NCBI GenBank assembly: GCA_020850415.1
Contig: JADZER010000050.1
Coordinates: forward strand, 1-64,000
From: Phycisphaerales bacterium
GTDB taxonomy: Bacteria; Planctomycetota; Phycisphaerae; Phycisphaerales; UBA1924
DNA: 64,000 nucleotides
Direction of reading: 5' to 3'
Shown: piece after piece, positions 46,029 to 54,612 of the stretch
Position numbering within the stretch: position 1 is the stretch's first letter
Layout: the number at the start of each line of letters is the position of its first letter
Program-made: the position numbers and the translations under genes
The notes under the pieces: generated by a model
Databases searched by the model: none
Told to the model about the DNA's origin: nothing
Seen by the model: only the letters and a program-made list of their open reading frames with translations

Positions 46029-47570
46029 ATGGGCAGGGTAACCCGCGCGCGGGGGGTCGGGGCGGTGCTGCTGGCGATCTCGGCCGGCCCGGCCTGCGCG
46101 CAGTACGAGCTTGTCCGCGTGGGCCACACGGCGGCGACCTCGGGGGGCGCCGAGATCTCCGCGTTCGACGGCGCGGGCTCGAGGCTCTACACCACCTCGG
46201 GCGAGGGGCTCGATGTCTACCGGTTCGACCGAGGCACGCTGACGCCCGCGGGGCGCGTGGAGTGCTCCGGGCTCTTTGACCGTGTCCGGTCGGTGTCGAG
46301 TGTCGCGATCGATCCGGCGGGGCGGGGCTTCGGTATCGCGGCGGTCATCCCCGAGCCGCACGACACGCGGGAGGGTCTGGCGGCGGTGTTCAGCACCGGG
46401 GACCACCGCGTTCTCGCGACGATCCCGGTGGGGTTCAACCCCGATATGGTCGCGTTCTCGCCGGACGGGGCGCACGCCTATATCGCCAACGAGGGCGAGC
46501 CGGGCGGGGCGGGGGACCCGCCGGGGAGCCTGAGCGTGATCAACCTGACGGGGCTGCGCCGGGGTTCGGACGCGGTGAATCTGGACGCGGCGTCGGTGCG
46601 GACGATCCCGTTCACGCCGGCCTATCTCGCGCCCGGCGTCTCGCTCGCGGGCGTGCGTCTGAGCCCGCGGGCGCCGAGCACCGGGGCTGACCTGGAGCCG
46701 GAGTATCTCGCGCCGGACGACCGGGGGGTGTGGGTCAGCCTGCAGGAGAACAACGCGCTGGCGCGCTTCGACCTGGACTCCGGGCGCTGGACGGCGGTGC
46801 TGGCGCTCGGGGGCGTTGTGCAGACCGTCGACGCCTCGGACCGGGACGGGGGCGTGCGCATCGACGACCCGGTCTTCGGGCTGTGCCTTCCCGACACGAT
46901 CGCGGCGTATGTCGTCGACGGGCGGCGGTACCTGGTCAGCGCGAACGAGGGCGACCGGCGGGGGTACGACGAGGTGCGGTTCGCCGAGGCGCGGATCGAC
47001 CCGGGCGTGCGGGCGCTGCTCGACCTGGCGTACGGCGACTGCGCCGATCCGGCGGCGCTGGGCCGGCTCATGATCTCGGCGATCGACGGCGACACAGACG
47101 GCGACGGGGATATCGACCTGCCCACCATGTTCGGCACGAGGTCGTTCTCGGTCTGGGACGAGCGGGGCGAGCGGCTGTTCGACTCGGGCTCGGCGTTCGA
47201 GGCGATTACGGCGGCGCTGGCGCCGGAGCTGTTCAACTCGGACGGCGACGGCGCGTCGTTCGACACGCGCTCGGACAACAGCGGCCCGGAGCCCGAGGGT
47301 CTGGCGCTGGCGTCGGTGGACGGTCGGGTGCTGGCGTTCATCGGGCTGGAGCGCGTGGGGGGGGTGGTGATGTACGACATCACCGACCCCGCGGCTGCGC
47401 GATTCCTGCAGTACTGCCGATTGGGTGACGACGCGCACGGTGCGACGGCGCCGGAGGGTCTGGCGTTCATCGAGGCGGGGGACGGGCGGTACCTGGTGGT
47501 GAGTTGTGAGCAGTCGGGGACGATCGAGGTCCTGCGGCTCGAGCGTACGGATGGGGCGGGGCCGGGCTGA
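46029..47570 (+). CDS. Exported choice-of-anchor-I type beta-propeller protein
   Basis: A 513-residue protein. The signal peptide (about 1-24) ends PACA-QYE. The body shows repeated propeller-like strands and segments found in choice-of-anchor I/LVIVD-like proteins: IPVGFNPDMVAFSPDGAHAYIANEGEP, NEGDRRGYDEVRF, DGDTDGDGDIDLPTMFGTRSFSVWDE, FDTRSDNSGPEPEGLALA and GHAT-like DDAHGATAPEGLAFIEAGD. No C-terminal anchor (such as PEP-CTERM) is visible, so it is probably soluble in the periplasm or outside. GAGGAGGGG precedes the ATG. Confidence 0.82.
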   Translation: MGRVTRARGVGAVLLAISAGPACAQYELVRVGHTAATSGGAEISAFDGAGSRLYTTSGEGLDVYRFDRGTLTPAGRVECSGLFDRVRSVSSVAIDPAGRGFGIAAVIPEPHDTREGLAAVFSTGDHRVLATIPVGFNPDMVAFSPDGAHAYIANEGEPGGAGDPPGSLSVINLTGLRRGSDAVNLDAASVRTIPFTPAYLAPGVSLAGVRLSPRAPSTGADLEPEYLAPDDRGVWVSLQENNALARFDLDSGRWTAVLALGGVVQTVDASDRDGGVRIDDPVFGLCLPDTIAAYVVDGRRYLVSANEGDRRGYDEVRFAEARIDPGVRALLDLAYGDCADPAALGRLMISAIDGDTDGDGDIDLPTMFGTRSFSVWDERGERLFDSGSAFEAITAALAPELFNSDGDGASFDTRSDNSGPEPEGLALASVDGRVLAFIGLERVGGVVMYDITDPAAARFLQYCRLGDDAHGATAPEGLAFIEAGDGRYLVVSCEQSGTIEVLRLERTDGAGPG

Positions 47571-47595
47571 GTCCGCTGGATCGCGTCGGAAGAAA

Positions 47596-47765
47596 GGTGA
47601 CGGGGCGGGGCTCCAGGGTTTTGCCGCCCTTGGCATATGGGGGCAGCGGGATGCACGCTTGCGTGACCGGTCACTTTCTCCGGGGACCAGCCGCGGGCGA
47701 AGCGTGTCGCCTTTGGCCCCACCCGGAGTGTGCGGGAGTTCGGAGTTGTTCCCCGCCCCGTCACC
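47596..47765. other. 170-bp element closed by a perfect 15-bp inverted repeat
   Basis: GGTGACGGGGCGGGG at 47596-47610 and its exact complement at 47751-47765. Inside are a 12-bp perfect palindrome GTGACCGGTCAC at 47663-47674 and further pairing (ACGCTT with AAGCGT). The minus strand has TTTCTTC just after the stem. It is the only recognisable content of the 411-bp gap between convergent genes and may be a structured RNA or a small mobile element. Confidence 0.6.
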
Positions 47766-47981
47766 GTGACGGAACGAGGAGGCGGCTGATCAGTGCCTCT
47801 ACCTCTCCGGGTGGCGTCCGCGGTATGCGCGCGCGCCGGTGGTTGTGGGCGGGCGGCAACTTGGGCGCAAGTGGTTGTCGGGGCTGGGGAAGAGAGAATT
47901 GTCGGAATCGTGAGGAGAGGGTCGCGGCGTGGCCCGGGTTGTGCGCGCGCGGGGGGGTGTCGGCCGGGGGCCGGGGCGGGC

Positions 47982-48467
47982 TCAGGCTCCGGCGAGGATG
48001 GGCCAGGCGCGGTCGTGGAGCGGCTCGCTGAGGCCGGCGCGTTCGACGAGCGCGGCGAGGCCGCGGGCGTCGGCGGCGGTGAAGGCGCCGACCTCGAAGG
48101 AGTCGGCGTCGAGGACGCCCCAGCAGGAGCCGTCGGGTTCGAGGAGGGGCACGACGACCTCGGCCATGTCGCGCGGGTCGCAGGCGACATAGTGGTGTCC
48201 GAGTCGGCGGACATCGGCGACGACGACGGCCCGGCGTTCGCGCCAGGCCAGGCCGCACATGCCGTGGAGGCCGATGGGGGAGCAGGCGGGCTTGTCGCGC
48301 CGGGGGCCGAGGATCATCTGGTCGTCCTGGGCCTTGGTGTAGAAGCCGACCCAGGAGTAGCCGGCGGTGGCGAAGCGGCGCCAGAGGTCGTCGACGAGGG
48401 CGGTCATGCGGTCTTCGCGCGTTGCGCAGACGGGCACGGGGACGGCGTGGTAGTCGCGGGTGGGCAT
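47982..48467 (-). CDS. GAF-domain protein, free methionine-(R)-sulfoxide reductase-like
   Basis: A 161-residue single GAF domain. It matches the fRMsr (MsrC-type) pattern: GWVGFYT-like YSWVGFYTK, LHGMCGLAWRERRAVVVADV, HYVACDPRDMAEVVVPL and SCWGVLDADSFEVGAF. The cysteines of MCG and VACD correspond to positions used for catalysis and disulfide formation in that family; a third Cys is at ACSP. These enzymes reduce free Met-(R)-sulfoxide. It is the next gene after rpsR on the same strand, but separated by a terminator. Confidence 0.82.
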   Translation of the reverse strand: MPTRDYHAVPVPVCATREDRMTALVDDLWRRFATAGYSWVGFYTKAQDDQMILGPRRDKPACSPIGLHGMCGLAWRERRAVVVADVRRLGHHYVACDPRDMAEVVVPLLEPDGSCWGVLDADSFEVGAFTAADARGLAALVERAGLSEPLHDRAWPILAGA

Positions 48468-48494
48468 GGCGTGCTCCGGTGCGTACCCAAGAAA

Positions 48495-48525
48495 GCAGCC
48501 CCTCGCTGGAGGGGCTGCCGGTGGG
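48495..48525 (-). terminator. Rho-independent terminator of rpsR
   Basis: A perfect 10-bp stem (GCAGCCCCTC and complement at 48495-48518) with loop GCTG, followed on the minus strand by TTTCTT. It stands between rpsR and the GAF gene. Confidence 0.85.
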
Positions 48526-48546
48526 TCGGTCTGGTGATTCACCGGC

Positions 48547-48789
48547 TCAGAGGGTGGCGCTGGTGTAGGGGAGGAGGCCCATGAAGCGGGCCCGCTTGAC
48601 GGCCTGGGCGACCATCTTCTGCTCGCGCTGGCTGGTGCTCAGGCGCTTGCGGCCGTAGATCTTGCCGTTGGGGCTCATCATGCGGCGGAGGTCCTCGATG
48701 TCCTTCCAGTCGACATAGTCGACGCCCTTGCCGGAGGTGCGGACGATCTTGATCTTGGCTTGGGGCTGGAAGCGGCTGAACTTGCTCAT
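48547..48789 (-). CDS. rpsR: 30S ribosomal protein S18
   Basis: An 80-residue small-subunit protein that pairs with S6. Typical segments are VDYVDWKDIEDLRRMMSPNGKIYGRKRL and AVKRARFMGLLPY. It has no zinc-binding Cys, so it is the C-minus form. It is isolated from rpsF, ssb and rplI here, which is unusual for bacteria. Confidence 0.96.
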   Translation of the reverse strand: MSKFSRFQPQAKIKIVRTSGKGVDYVDWKDIEDLRRMMSPNGKIYGRKRLSTSQREQKMVAQAVKRARFMGLLPYTSATL

Positions 48790-48891
48790 GTGTGGCTCCG
48801 TCTTGGGCTTTCGCGGCCCGGGGCGGCCCGGGCGACGGTGTTGGGGACGCCCGGCGGCGTCGGGCCGCCGGGTGGGAAATCGGGGGAAAGG

Positions 48892-49479
48892 CTAGGACGA
48901 CGCCCGGTCGGAGTCCATAGCGGGGGCCGGGCGGGCCTGGGTTTGGGCCTTGCCGGCCTCGGCGTGGCAGGCGCAGGAGCCGCCGCAGCAGGTTCGGGCG
49001 TCTGTGTTCGAGTTCCAGGCGAGGAGCCCGGGTCCCCACGCCATGACCGGGAAGGCCAGGAGGAACATGAGGGCGTTCTGGGCGATGTTGCACCAGCCGA
49101 CGGCGCCCGGGGGGCAGAGGAAGGCGAAGTCGCCGAAGCAGCCGCACTCGACATGCATGTCCCGCATGAGGACGGAGAGGATGGCGGCGATGAAGACCAT
49201 GAGCATGGCGCCGAGGACGATGGCGGCGGAGCGGGCCCAGAAGCCGAGGACGAGCGCGGCGGCGCAGACGAGCTCGGTCCAGGGGACCATGAAGGCGAGG
49301 GGCTCGAGCATGTGCTCGGGGAGGATCTGGAATCCCTTGATGGAGAAGTAGAAGGCTCGGGGGTCCTGGAGTTTGACCCACGCGGCCCAGGCGAAGAGGC
49401 CGGCGAGGGCGAGGCGCAGGACGAGGAGGGCGAGGCCCCCGAGGACGCGCTGGACGCTCGACCCGCCTCGGGCGCTCAC
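48892..49479 (-). CDS. MauE/DoxX-like membrane protein
   Basis: A 195-residue membrane protein with four to five helices. It carries VLRLALAGLFAWAAWVKLQDPRAFYFSIKGF and the CGCFGDF motif before the later helices, as in MauE/DoxX relatives, and a Cys-rich C-terminal segment (TCCGGSCACH) that might bind metal or relay disulfides. GTG start overlaps the rhodanese stop by 4 bp (GTGA). Together with the rhodanese and DUF1573 genes it forms an operon seen in several phyla, probably for redox handling of exported proteins; this role is inference. Confidence 0.82.
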   Translation of the reverse strand: MSARGGSSVQRVLGGLALLVLRLALAGLFAWAAWVKLQDPRAFYFSIKGFQILPEHMLEPLAFMVPWTELVCAAALVLGFWARSAAIVLGAMLMVFIAAILSVLMRDMHVECGCFGDFAFLCPPGAVGWCNIAQNALMFLLAFPVMAWGPGLLAWNSNTDARTCCGGSCACHAEAGKAQTQARPAPAMDSDRASS

Positions 49480-50117
49480 GGGACATCTCCCAGCACGGAG
49501 TCGGAGCCGGTCTCGACCTCGTGGCCGGCGGCCTGCCAGCCTGGGAAGCCATCGGTATCGATGTGGATCTTGGTGAAGCCCATGTCCTGGAGGGTGAGGG
49601 CGACGAGGTGGCTTGCGTCGCAGGTGCCGCCCTCGCAGTAGACGACGACGCGCATGGAGGGGTCGACGCCGCCGAGGTCCATCATGTCGCCGAGGCGGCC
49701 TTCGGCGATGGTCTCGGCGGGGACGAGGTAGGCGTAGGGGATGTGCCCGGCGAGGTAGTCCTTCTGGGGTCGGGCGTCGATGAAGGCGACGGCCCCGGAG
49801 CGCCAGAGTTCGTGGGCCTCGGGGGTGCCGATCTCGGTGCCGAGGGCGTCGGGGTTGAAGGGGGCGGGGGGCGTTTGCGCCTGGCCACCGTCGGTCGGGG
49901 CAGGCTCGCCGGCTCCGGGGTCTCCCGCGGGCTGGGCGGGATCTGTGCCAGTCGTGGGAGGCTCGGGCTGCGGCCGCGCATCGGTGGCGGCATCACCGCC
50001 GCCTGGTCCGCCGAGGGTCAGGCGGGGCGGGTCGGCGGCCCAGTGGATGAAGGCGGCGATGGTCCCGACGGAGACCAGCGCCAGGGCCCGCGCGATGGTG
50101 TTGCCCAGACAGCTCAT
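49476..50117 (-). CDS. Membrane-anchored rhodanese-like protein
   Basis: A 213-residue exported protein. An N-terminal membrane helix or signal (about 10-27, ALALVSVGTIAAFIHWA) is followed by a disordered P/G/T-rich linker (35-85) and a rhodanese domain with the catalytic loop YCEGGTCDASHLVA, including Cys as nucleophile. Rhodaneses transfer sulfane sulfur between thiols. It ends just before the DUF1573 gene (15 bp) and overlaps the MauE-like gene, so the three form one operon. Confidence 0.88.
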   Translation of the reverse strand: MSCLGNTIARALALVSVGTIAAFIHWAADPPRLTLGGPGGGDAATDARPQPEPPTTGTDPAQPAGDPGAGEPAPTDGGQAQTPPAPFNPDALGTEIGTPEAHELWRSGAVAFIDARPQKDYLAGHIPYAYLVPAETIAEGRLGDMMDLGGVDPSMRVVVYCEGGTCDASHLVALTLQDMGFTKIHIDTDGFPGWQAAGHEVETGSDSVLGDVP

Positions 50118-50132
50118 GGGGTGTGGCCCGGG

Positions 50133-51380
50133 TCAGTTGCCGGCGGCGCCGGTGGTGGCGGGCTGTCCCTGGGGCTTGGCGGCGGGACGGGCCTGGCCGT
50201 AGTAGTAGAGGTAGACCTCTTCCTCGCGCTCCATGTCGGTGCGGACGAGCAGGCGGCCTCGGAGGACGCGGGCGTCGGCGGGCATCTCGCCGTCGACCAT
50301 GATGGTGTACTGGGTGGGGTTGGCGGGGTCGGTGGGGTAGAAGGAGTAGTCGAGTGCGTCGGCGGCGACGGCGACATGCTCGATGCCGAGTACCTTGAAG
50401 GGTGCGCCGGAGGTTGACTTGATGACGACCTCCTGGTGGAAGGCCTGCCCGGGCTCAAGGGCGCCGAGGGTGAGTCGGCGGGGCATCAGGTCGAGGTCGC
50501 CCTTGTGCTGGGCCATGAGCTCGACCTGGAGCGGGGGGCGCTCGGGGTCGTTGGTGGTGATGCTGAGGGTCTTGCCGCGGATGAGGCCGATGTCCTGGCC
50601 GGGCTTCATGGTGACGGTGATCTTGCACTGGCGGACCTTCTCGGTCTCGGCGACGATGTCGGCGGCTTGCGCGGCCAGTTGGGCCTGTTCGTCGGCGGGG
50701 ATCTCGGCGCCGTGGTCGTGCCCGGCGTGGGGGTCCACGGCGTCGAGGACGATCGGGAGTTCGAGTTCGACGGTCTCGCCGACAACGACGGCGAAGTTGT
50801 CGGCGTCGGAGGCGACGGCGCTCTCGACATTGAAGTCGGGGCTGCGCCCGGTGACGATGAGCTCGATGGTGGCCTCGGCGTCCTTGGAGACCTCGCCGAA
50901 GTGCCCGACGCGGGGCTCGACCATGACCTCGGGCCGGACATAGGCCTCGATGCTGAGCTGCATCATGGGCATCTCGGCGCTGTTGCTGGTGATGGTGATG
51001 GTCTGGTGCTGGGGGCCGGCCTTGCTCTTGGGGTCGAAGATGACGCGGATGTCGCCGCTCTCGCCCGGGGCGTACTCCTTCTTGGCGAGGGCTGGCACGG
51101 TGCACGAGCAGCTGCCCTTGGCCTGGGAGATGACCAGGGCGCCGGTGCCGGTGTTGGTGAACTTGAAGATGTGCTCGTACTGGCCCTCGTCGGAGATGCG
51201 GCCGAAGTTGTGCTTGGTCTCTTCGAAGACCATGGTCGCGGGGTGGGCGGGGTCGGCGAATGGCTGCGTCTGCGCGCCGTTCTGGTCTGCGAGGTCAAGC
51301 GTCTGCGCCGAAGCGGCGGCGCCACAGACCAGAGGCAGCATTGCGATCATCCCCAAACGACCAAGCTTGCGACCGTTCAT
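50133..51380 (-). CDS. DUF1573 domain-containing exported protein
   Basis: A 415-residue exported protein. The signal peptide (about 1-25) ends AASA-QTL. The first DUF1573 domain has FEETKHNFGRISDEGQYEHIFKFTNTG and the hallmark SCSCTVP, where the paired Cys may be redox-active; it is followed by two more immunoglobulin-like repeats without that motif. A His/Asp-rich loop (DPHAGHDHG, about 229-237) could bind metal. It is the first gene of an operon with rhodanese and MauE-like genes. GGGAGAGCGAG precedes the ATG. Confidence 0.9.
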   Translation of the reverse strand: MNGRKLGRLGMIAMLPLVCGAAASAQTLDLADQNGAQTQPFADPAHPATMVFEETKHNFGRISDEGQYEHIFKFTNTGTGALVISQAKGSCSCTVPALAKKEYAPGESGDIRVIFDPKSKAGPQHQTITITSNSAEMPMMQLSIEAYVRPEVMVEPRVGHFGEVSKDAEATIELIVTGRSPDFNVESAVASDADNFAVVVGETVELELPIVLDAVDPHAGHDHGAEIPADEQAQLAAQAADIVAETEKVRQCKITVTMKPGQDIGLIRGKTLSITTNDPERPPLQVELMAQHKGDLDLMPRRLTLGALEPGQAFHQEVVIKSTSGAPFKVLGIEHVAVAADALDYSFYPTDPANPTQYTIMVDGEMPADARVLRGRLLVRTDMEREEEVYLYYYGQARPAAKPQGQPATTGAAGN

Positions 51381-51488
51381 CTCGCTCTCCCTGGGCTGGC
51401 GCCCGCTGACGACAGGGTTCCGAACTTTTTCCGAACCACACCGAGCGGTGGGTGGCTGGCCCCGCCCCTCTGACGGGCCCGCACCCAT

Positions 51489-52724
51489 TCATATGCCCAG
51501 TCGGGTGGAAGGATGCGGTGCTTGAGTGTACGGCGGGGAGGGGAGGTTGTTCCTGGGGGCCGGTGGGGACGGCGGGGGGAGGGAAGGCTTTCCAGCGCCG
51601 GGGGGGTCGGCGTCTTCCCTGGGGAATCGGGCGGTAGCTGGCTCGTCGGCGGGGCCGGCGGCGGGGGTGGCGGTGGAGGCGGCGAGGAGGTCTCCCGAGA
51701 GCCAGGCGTCGAGTGCGGCGTGAACTTCGGGGGCGGAGGCGGCGGCGCGGATGGCGTCCTTGAGCGGGCGGCAGTGGGAGCCGTTGATGGACTTGCCGAG
51801 CCAGGAGATCTTGTGCTTGATCTTGTGGAGGGCATAGGTCTCGGTGCGGAACTCGCGCATGCGGTCGAAGTAGCGCCGGATGGTCGCGATCTTGTCGGGC
51901 TCGGTGGGCTCGGGGGCGTGGGTTGCGTGCTGGGCGGCCCAGGCCTCGCGGAAGACCCACGGGTTTCCGAAGGCGCCGCGCCCGATCATGACGCCGGCGC
52001 AGCCGGTGCGGCGGAGCATGGCCAGGACATCCTCGGCGGTGCGCACATCGCCGTTGGCGACGACGGGCACGCCGGCGCCGGGCAGGCCGGTGTAGGGGCC
52101 GGTCTTGTCGGCGACGGCCTCGACGACGCGTCGGATGGCGTCGGGGTTGCAGACGCCCTTGAAGTGCTGCTCGGTGGTTCGGCCGTGGACGGTGATGAGG
52201 GCGGCGCCTTGGTCGATGAGGAGTCGGGCGAGGTCTCCGGCGGCGTTCCGGGCGGCGTCGGCCTCGGTCCAGCCGAGTCGCATTTTGGCGGTGACGGGGA
52301 CGGTGTCGGGCATGGCGGCGCGGACGGCGCGGACGATGGCGGCGGCGGTGTCGGGGATGCACATGAGGCGTGAGCCGCCGTCTTTCTTGCACACTTTGTC
52401 CACGGGGCAGCCCATGTTGATATCGACGACGGTGGCGCCGTGGTCGACGCACCAGCGGGCGCCGTCGGCGAGGAGGGCGGGGTCCGAGCCGTAGAGCTGC
52501 ATGCCGATGGGCTGGTCGAGGTCGTGGGTGCGGGCGAGGTCGAGGGAGGCGTCGGAGCCGCAGATGAGGCCCTTGGGGCTGAGGAGGTCGGTGCAGGCGA
52601 GCCCCACGCCGCCGAGTTCGCGGCAGGTGATGCGCCAGGCGAGGTCGCACCAGCCGGCGATGGGGGCGAGCATGAGGTTCGATTCGAGTCGAACCGGTCC
52701 GATCTGGAGGGGGACGCCGATCAC
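51489..52724 (-). CDS. dusB: tRNA-dihydrouridine synthase (DusB-like)
   Basis: An FMN enzyme that reduces uridine to dihydrouridine in tRNA D-loops. The TIM barrel is complete: NLMLAPIAGWCDLAWR, the catalytic Cys in NMGCPVDKVCKKDGG, GALITVHGRT-like ALITVHGRTTEQHFKG, PVVANGDVRTAEDVL and MIGRGAFGNPWVF, then the helical tRNA-binding domain with LHKIKHKISWL. At 411 residues it is longer than usual because of a Pro-rich C-terminal tail of ~60 residues. There is no ATG at the expected place; GTG 52722-52724 is the best start. Confidence 0.92.
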   Translation of the reverse strand: MIGVPLQIGPVRLESNLMLAPIAGWCDLAWRITCRELGGVGLACTDLLSPKGLICGSDASLDLARTHDLDQPIGMQLYGSDPALLADGARWCVDHGATVVDINMGCPVDKVCKKDGGSRLMCIPDTAAAIVRAVRAAMPDTVPVTAKMRLGWTEADAARNAAGDLARLLIDQGAALITVHGRTTEQHFKGVCNPDAIRRVVEAVADKTGPYTGLPGAGVPVVANGDVRTAEDVLAMLRRTGCAGVMIGRGAFGNPWVFREAWAAQHATHAPEPTEPDKIATIRRYFDRMREFRTETYALHKIKHKISWLGKSINGSHCRPLKDAIRAAASAPEVHAALDAWLSGDLLAASTATPAAGPADEPATARFPREDADPPGAGKPSLPPPSPPAPRNNLPSPPYTQAPHPSTRLGI

Positions 52725-52845
52725 GGGGGCATTGTTGCCCACTCTCGGGTGGGGCGGGGAATAGCGGCGGACGCTGGTGTGTGGGTGTGGGCAGCGGGTG
52801 CGGCCCGGATGCGCCGAGCCCGCCACCAGAGAGAAGGAGAACCCC

Positions 52846-54537
52846 ATGGCTCGTGCGATCTCTATCGGTGCTTTGCTGGTGGCTGGCGCGGTCTCCGGCG
52901 TCTCGCGGGCCCAGACATGCGTGGACGGGCTGTGCTTCACGGACCGGGTGCAGGCGGGGGAGATCGATCTGGGGTCGCTGCCGGGCGGGGTCGCGGTGAT
53001 CGACTATGACGGCGACGGGTGGATGGACCTGTATCTGGCGGGGCGGAGCGGGTTGGCCCATAGGCTGTACCGCAACGAGGCGGACGCGATGCGCCCGGGG
53101 TTCCGCACCTTCGTGGATGTGACGGCGGGGAGCGGGCTGGACCTGGGTGACGGGTCGGCGCGGACGGGGCGGGGCGCGGTGGTCGCGGACATCGACAGCG
53201 ACGGGGATCAGGACCTGTATGTGCTGGGCGAGCTCGGCACGGCGGTGTCGGCGGGGCTGCTATATCGGAACGACGGGGGGCGGTTCACGGATGTGAGCGT
53301 CGGGGCGGGGGTGCGCACCACCGGCGTGCATCCCGAGTCGGCGGTGTGGCTGGACCTCGAGCACGACGGGGACTGCGACCTGCTAGTGGGCTACACGGGC
53401 GGGGGCGGCGGCCGGGCGTTTGATCTGTTTGTGAACCTCGGCGACGGGTCGTTTGTGGCGGAGAACGGGCGCCTGCCGGCGCTGGGGGTCCCGAGCCACA
53501 ACTACTCGATGACGGCGACGGACTTCGATGGGGACGGGTGGGCCGATGTGGTGACGCTGACCACGGCGATAGGCCCCAAGCTGCTGCGGAATGTCGGGGA
53601 TGGCGCGGGGGGTCGGCGGTTCGAGGAGGTGGGGGCGCAGGTCGGCTACGCGGGGCTCGGGCCGGCGCCGATGGGGATCAGCGCGGGGGATTTCGACAAT
53701 GACGGGGACTTTGACCTCTCGATCACCGACGGGGCGACGGGGACCTCGTTTGAGAACACCGGCGGCGGGTTCCAGAAGATCACGCCCGTGGAGTCGATCT
53801 TCGGGTGGGGCGTCAGCTGGCTCGACGCGGACAACGACGGGCTGCTGGACCTGTTCCACGCCGGGAGCTTCGCCCGCGGGCCGATGCACAACAAGCTGTT
53901 CCGCAACCTGGGGGGCGGGGTGTTCGAGGATATCTCCCCGGCGTTGAACGACACGGTGCAGGACAGCAAGAACGCGGTCCGCGTCGATATCGGCAACGAC
54001 GGGCGCCCGGACCTGGTGTTCTGCAACCCCGCCGGCGACGACCAGCGGACCGGCCTGCTGGAGAATGTCTCGGCTACCCCGGGGGCGTGGCTCGCGGTCG
54101 ACCTCGTGGGCGACGGGCGGCTGGTGAATACCGACGCGATCGGTGCGGTCGTCCGGGTCCGGGCGGGGGGCGTGACGCGTCACCGGGAGGTCGTGAGCGG
54201 CTCGTCGACCTGCGCGACGGAGGACCTGCGGGCGCACTTCGGGCTGGGCGGGGCCGCCGAGGCCGATTGGGTGGAGGTCGTCTGGCCCCGGCGGGGCAGC
54301 GTGGCCTCGCGGACGGAGCGCCTGGACGGGCCGATCGCGCCTGGGCAGGTTCTCGTGGTCGAGCCCCGGTGCCCGGCGGACTACAACGCCGACGGGCTGA
54401 TCGATACGCGGGACTTCCTGGCGTATCTCAACGGCTGGGTGGCCGGGGAGAGCCGGGCGGACCTCACGGGCGACGGGCAGACGGACACGCAGGATGTGCT
54501 GGCGTTCCTGAACTTGTGGACCTCGGCCTGCGGGTGA
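52846..54537 (+). CDS. Exported FG-GAP/ASPIC-UnbV protein with C-terminal dockerin-like repeats
   Basis: A 563-residue secreted protein. A signal peptide (about 1-23) is followed by seven FG-GAP/VCBS-type repeats with calcium loops (DYDGDGWMDLYL, DIDSDGDQDLYV, DFDGDGWADVV, DFDNDGDFDLS, DADNDGLLDLF), then an ASPIC/UnbV domain (LRAHFGLGGAAEADWVEVVWP). The last ~55 residues carry two EF-hand-like dockerin motifs: DYNADGLIDTRDFLAYLNGW and DLTGDGQTDTQDVLAFLNLW, ending in Cys-Gly. This ending is common in Phycisphaerae extracellular proteins. AAGGAG precedes the ATG. Confidence 0.92.
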   Translation: MARAISIGALLVAGAVSGVSRAQTCVDGLCFTDRVQAGEIDLGSLPGGVAVIDYDGDGWMDLYLAGRSGLAHRLYRNEADAMRPGFRTFVDVTAGSGLDLGDGSARTGRGAVVADIDSDGDQDLYVLGELGTAVSAGLLYRNDGGRFTDVSVGAGVRTTGVHPESAVWLDLEHDGDCDLLVGYTGGGGGRAFDLFVNLGDGSFVAENGRLPALGVPSHNYSMTATDFDGDGWADVVTLTTAIGPKLLRNVGDGAGGRRFEEVGAQVGYAGLGPAPMGISAGDFDNDGDFDLSITDGATGTSFENTGGGFQKITPVESIFGWGVSWLDADNDGLLDLFHAGSFARGPMHNKLFRNLGGGVFEDISPALNDTVQDSKNAVRVDIGNDGRPDLVFCNPAGDDQRTGLLENVSATPGAWLAVDLVGDGRLVNTDAIGAVVRVRAGGVTRHREVVSGSSTCATEDLRAHFGLGGAAEADWVEVVWPRRGSVASRTERLDGPIAPGQVLVVEPRCPADYNADGLIDTRDFLAYLNGWVAGESRADLTGDGQTDTQDVLAFLNLWTSACG

Positions 54538-54599
54538 GGAAGTGCCGGGCGGTCTGCGGGGTCGGCGTTTGGAGCCGAACACGCCCGGGGGCCGATGGG

Positions 54600-54605
54600 T
54601 ACAGT
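54600..54605 (+). promoter_or_regulatory. Putative -10 box (TACAGT) before ABC permease gene
   Basis: TACAGT lies seven bases before the GTG at 54613 and inside the longer open frame that starts at ATG 54595. It therefore argues for the GTG start. Confidence 0.4.
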
Positions 54606-54612
54606 CCCCGCC

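Noticed and set aside
47596..47765. Insertion sequence remnant
   Set aside because: The inverted repeat ends look suitable, but there is no transposase fragment inside and no clear target duplication; kept only as an unexplained element.
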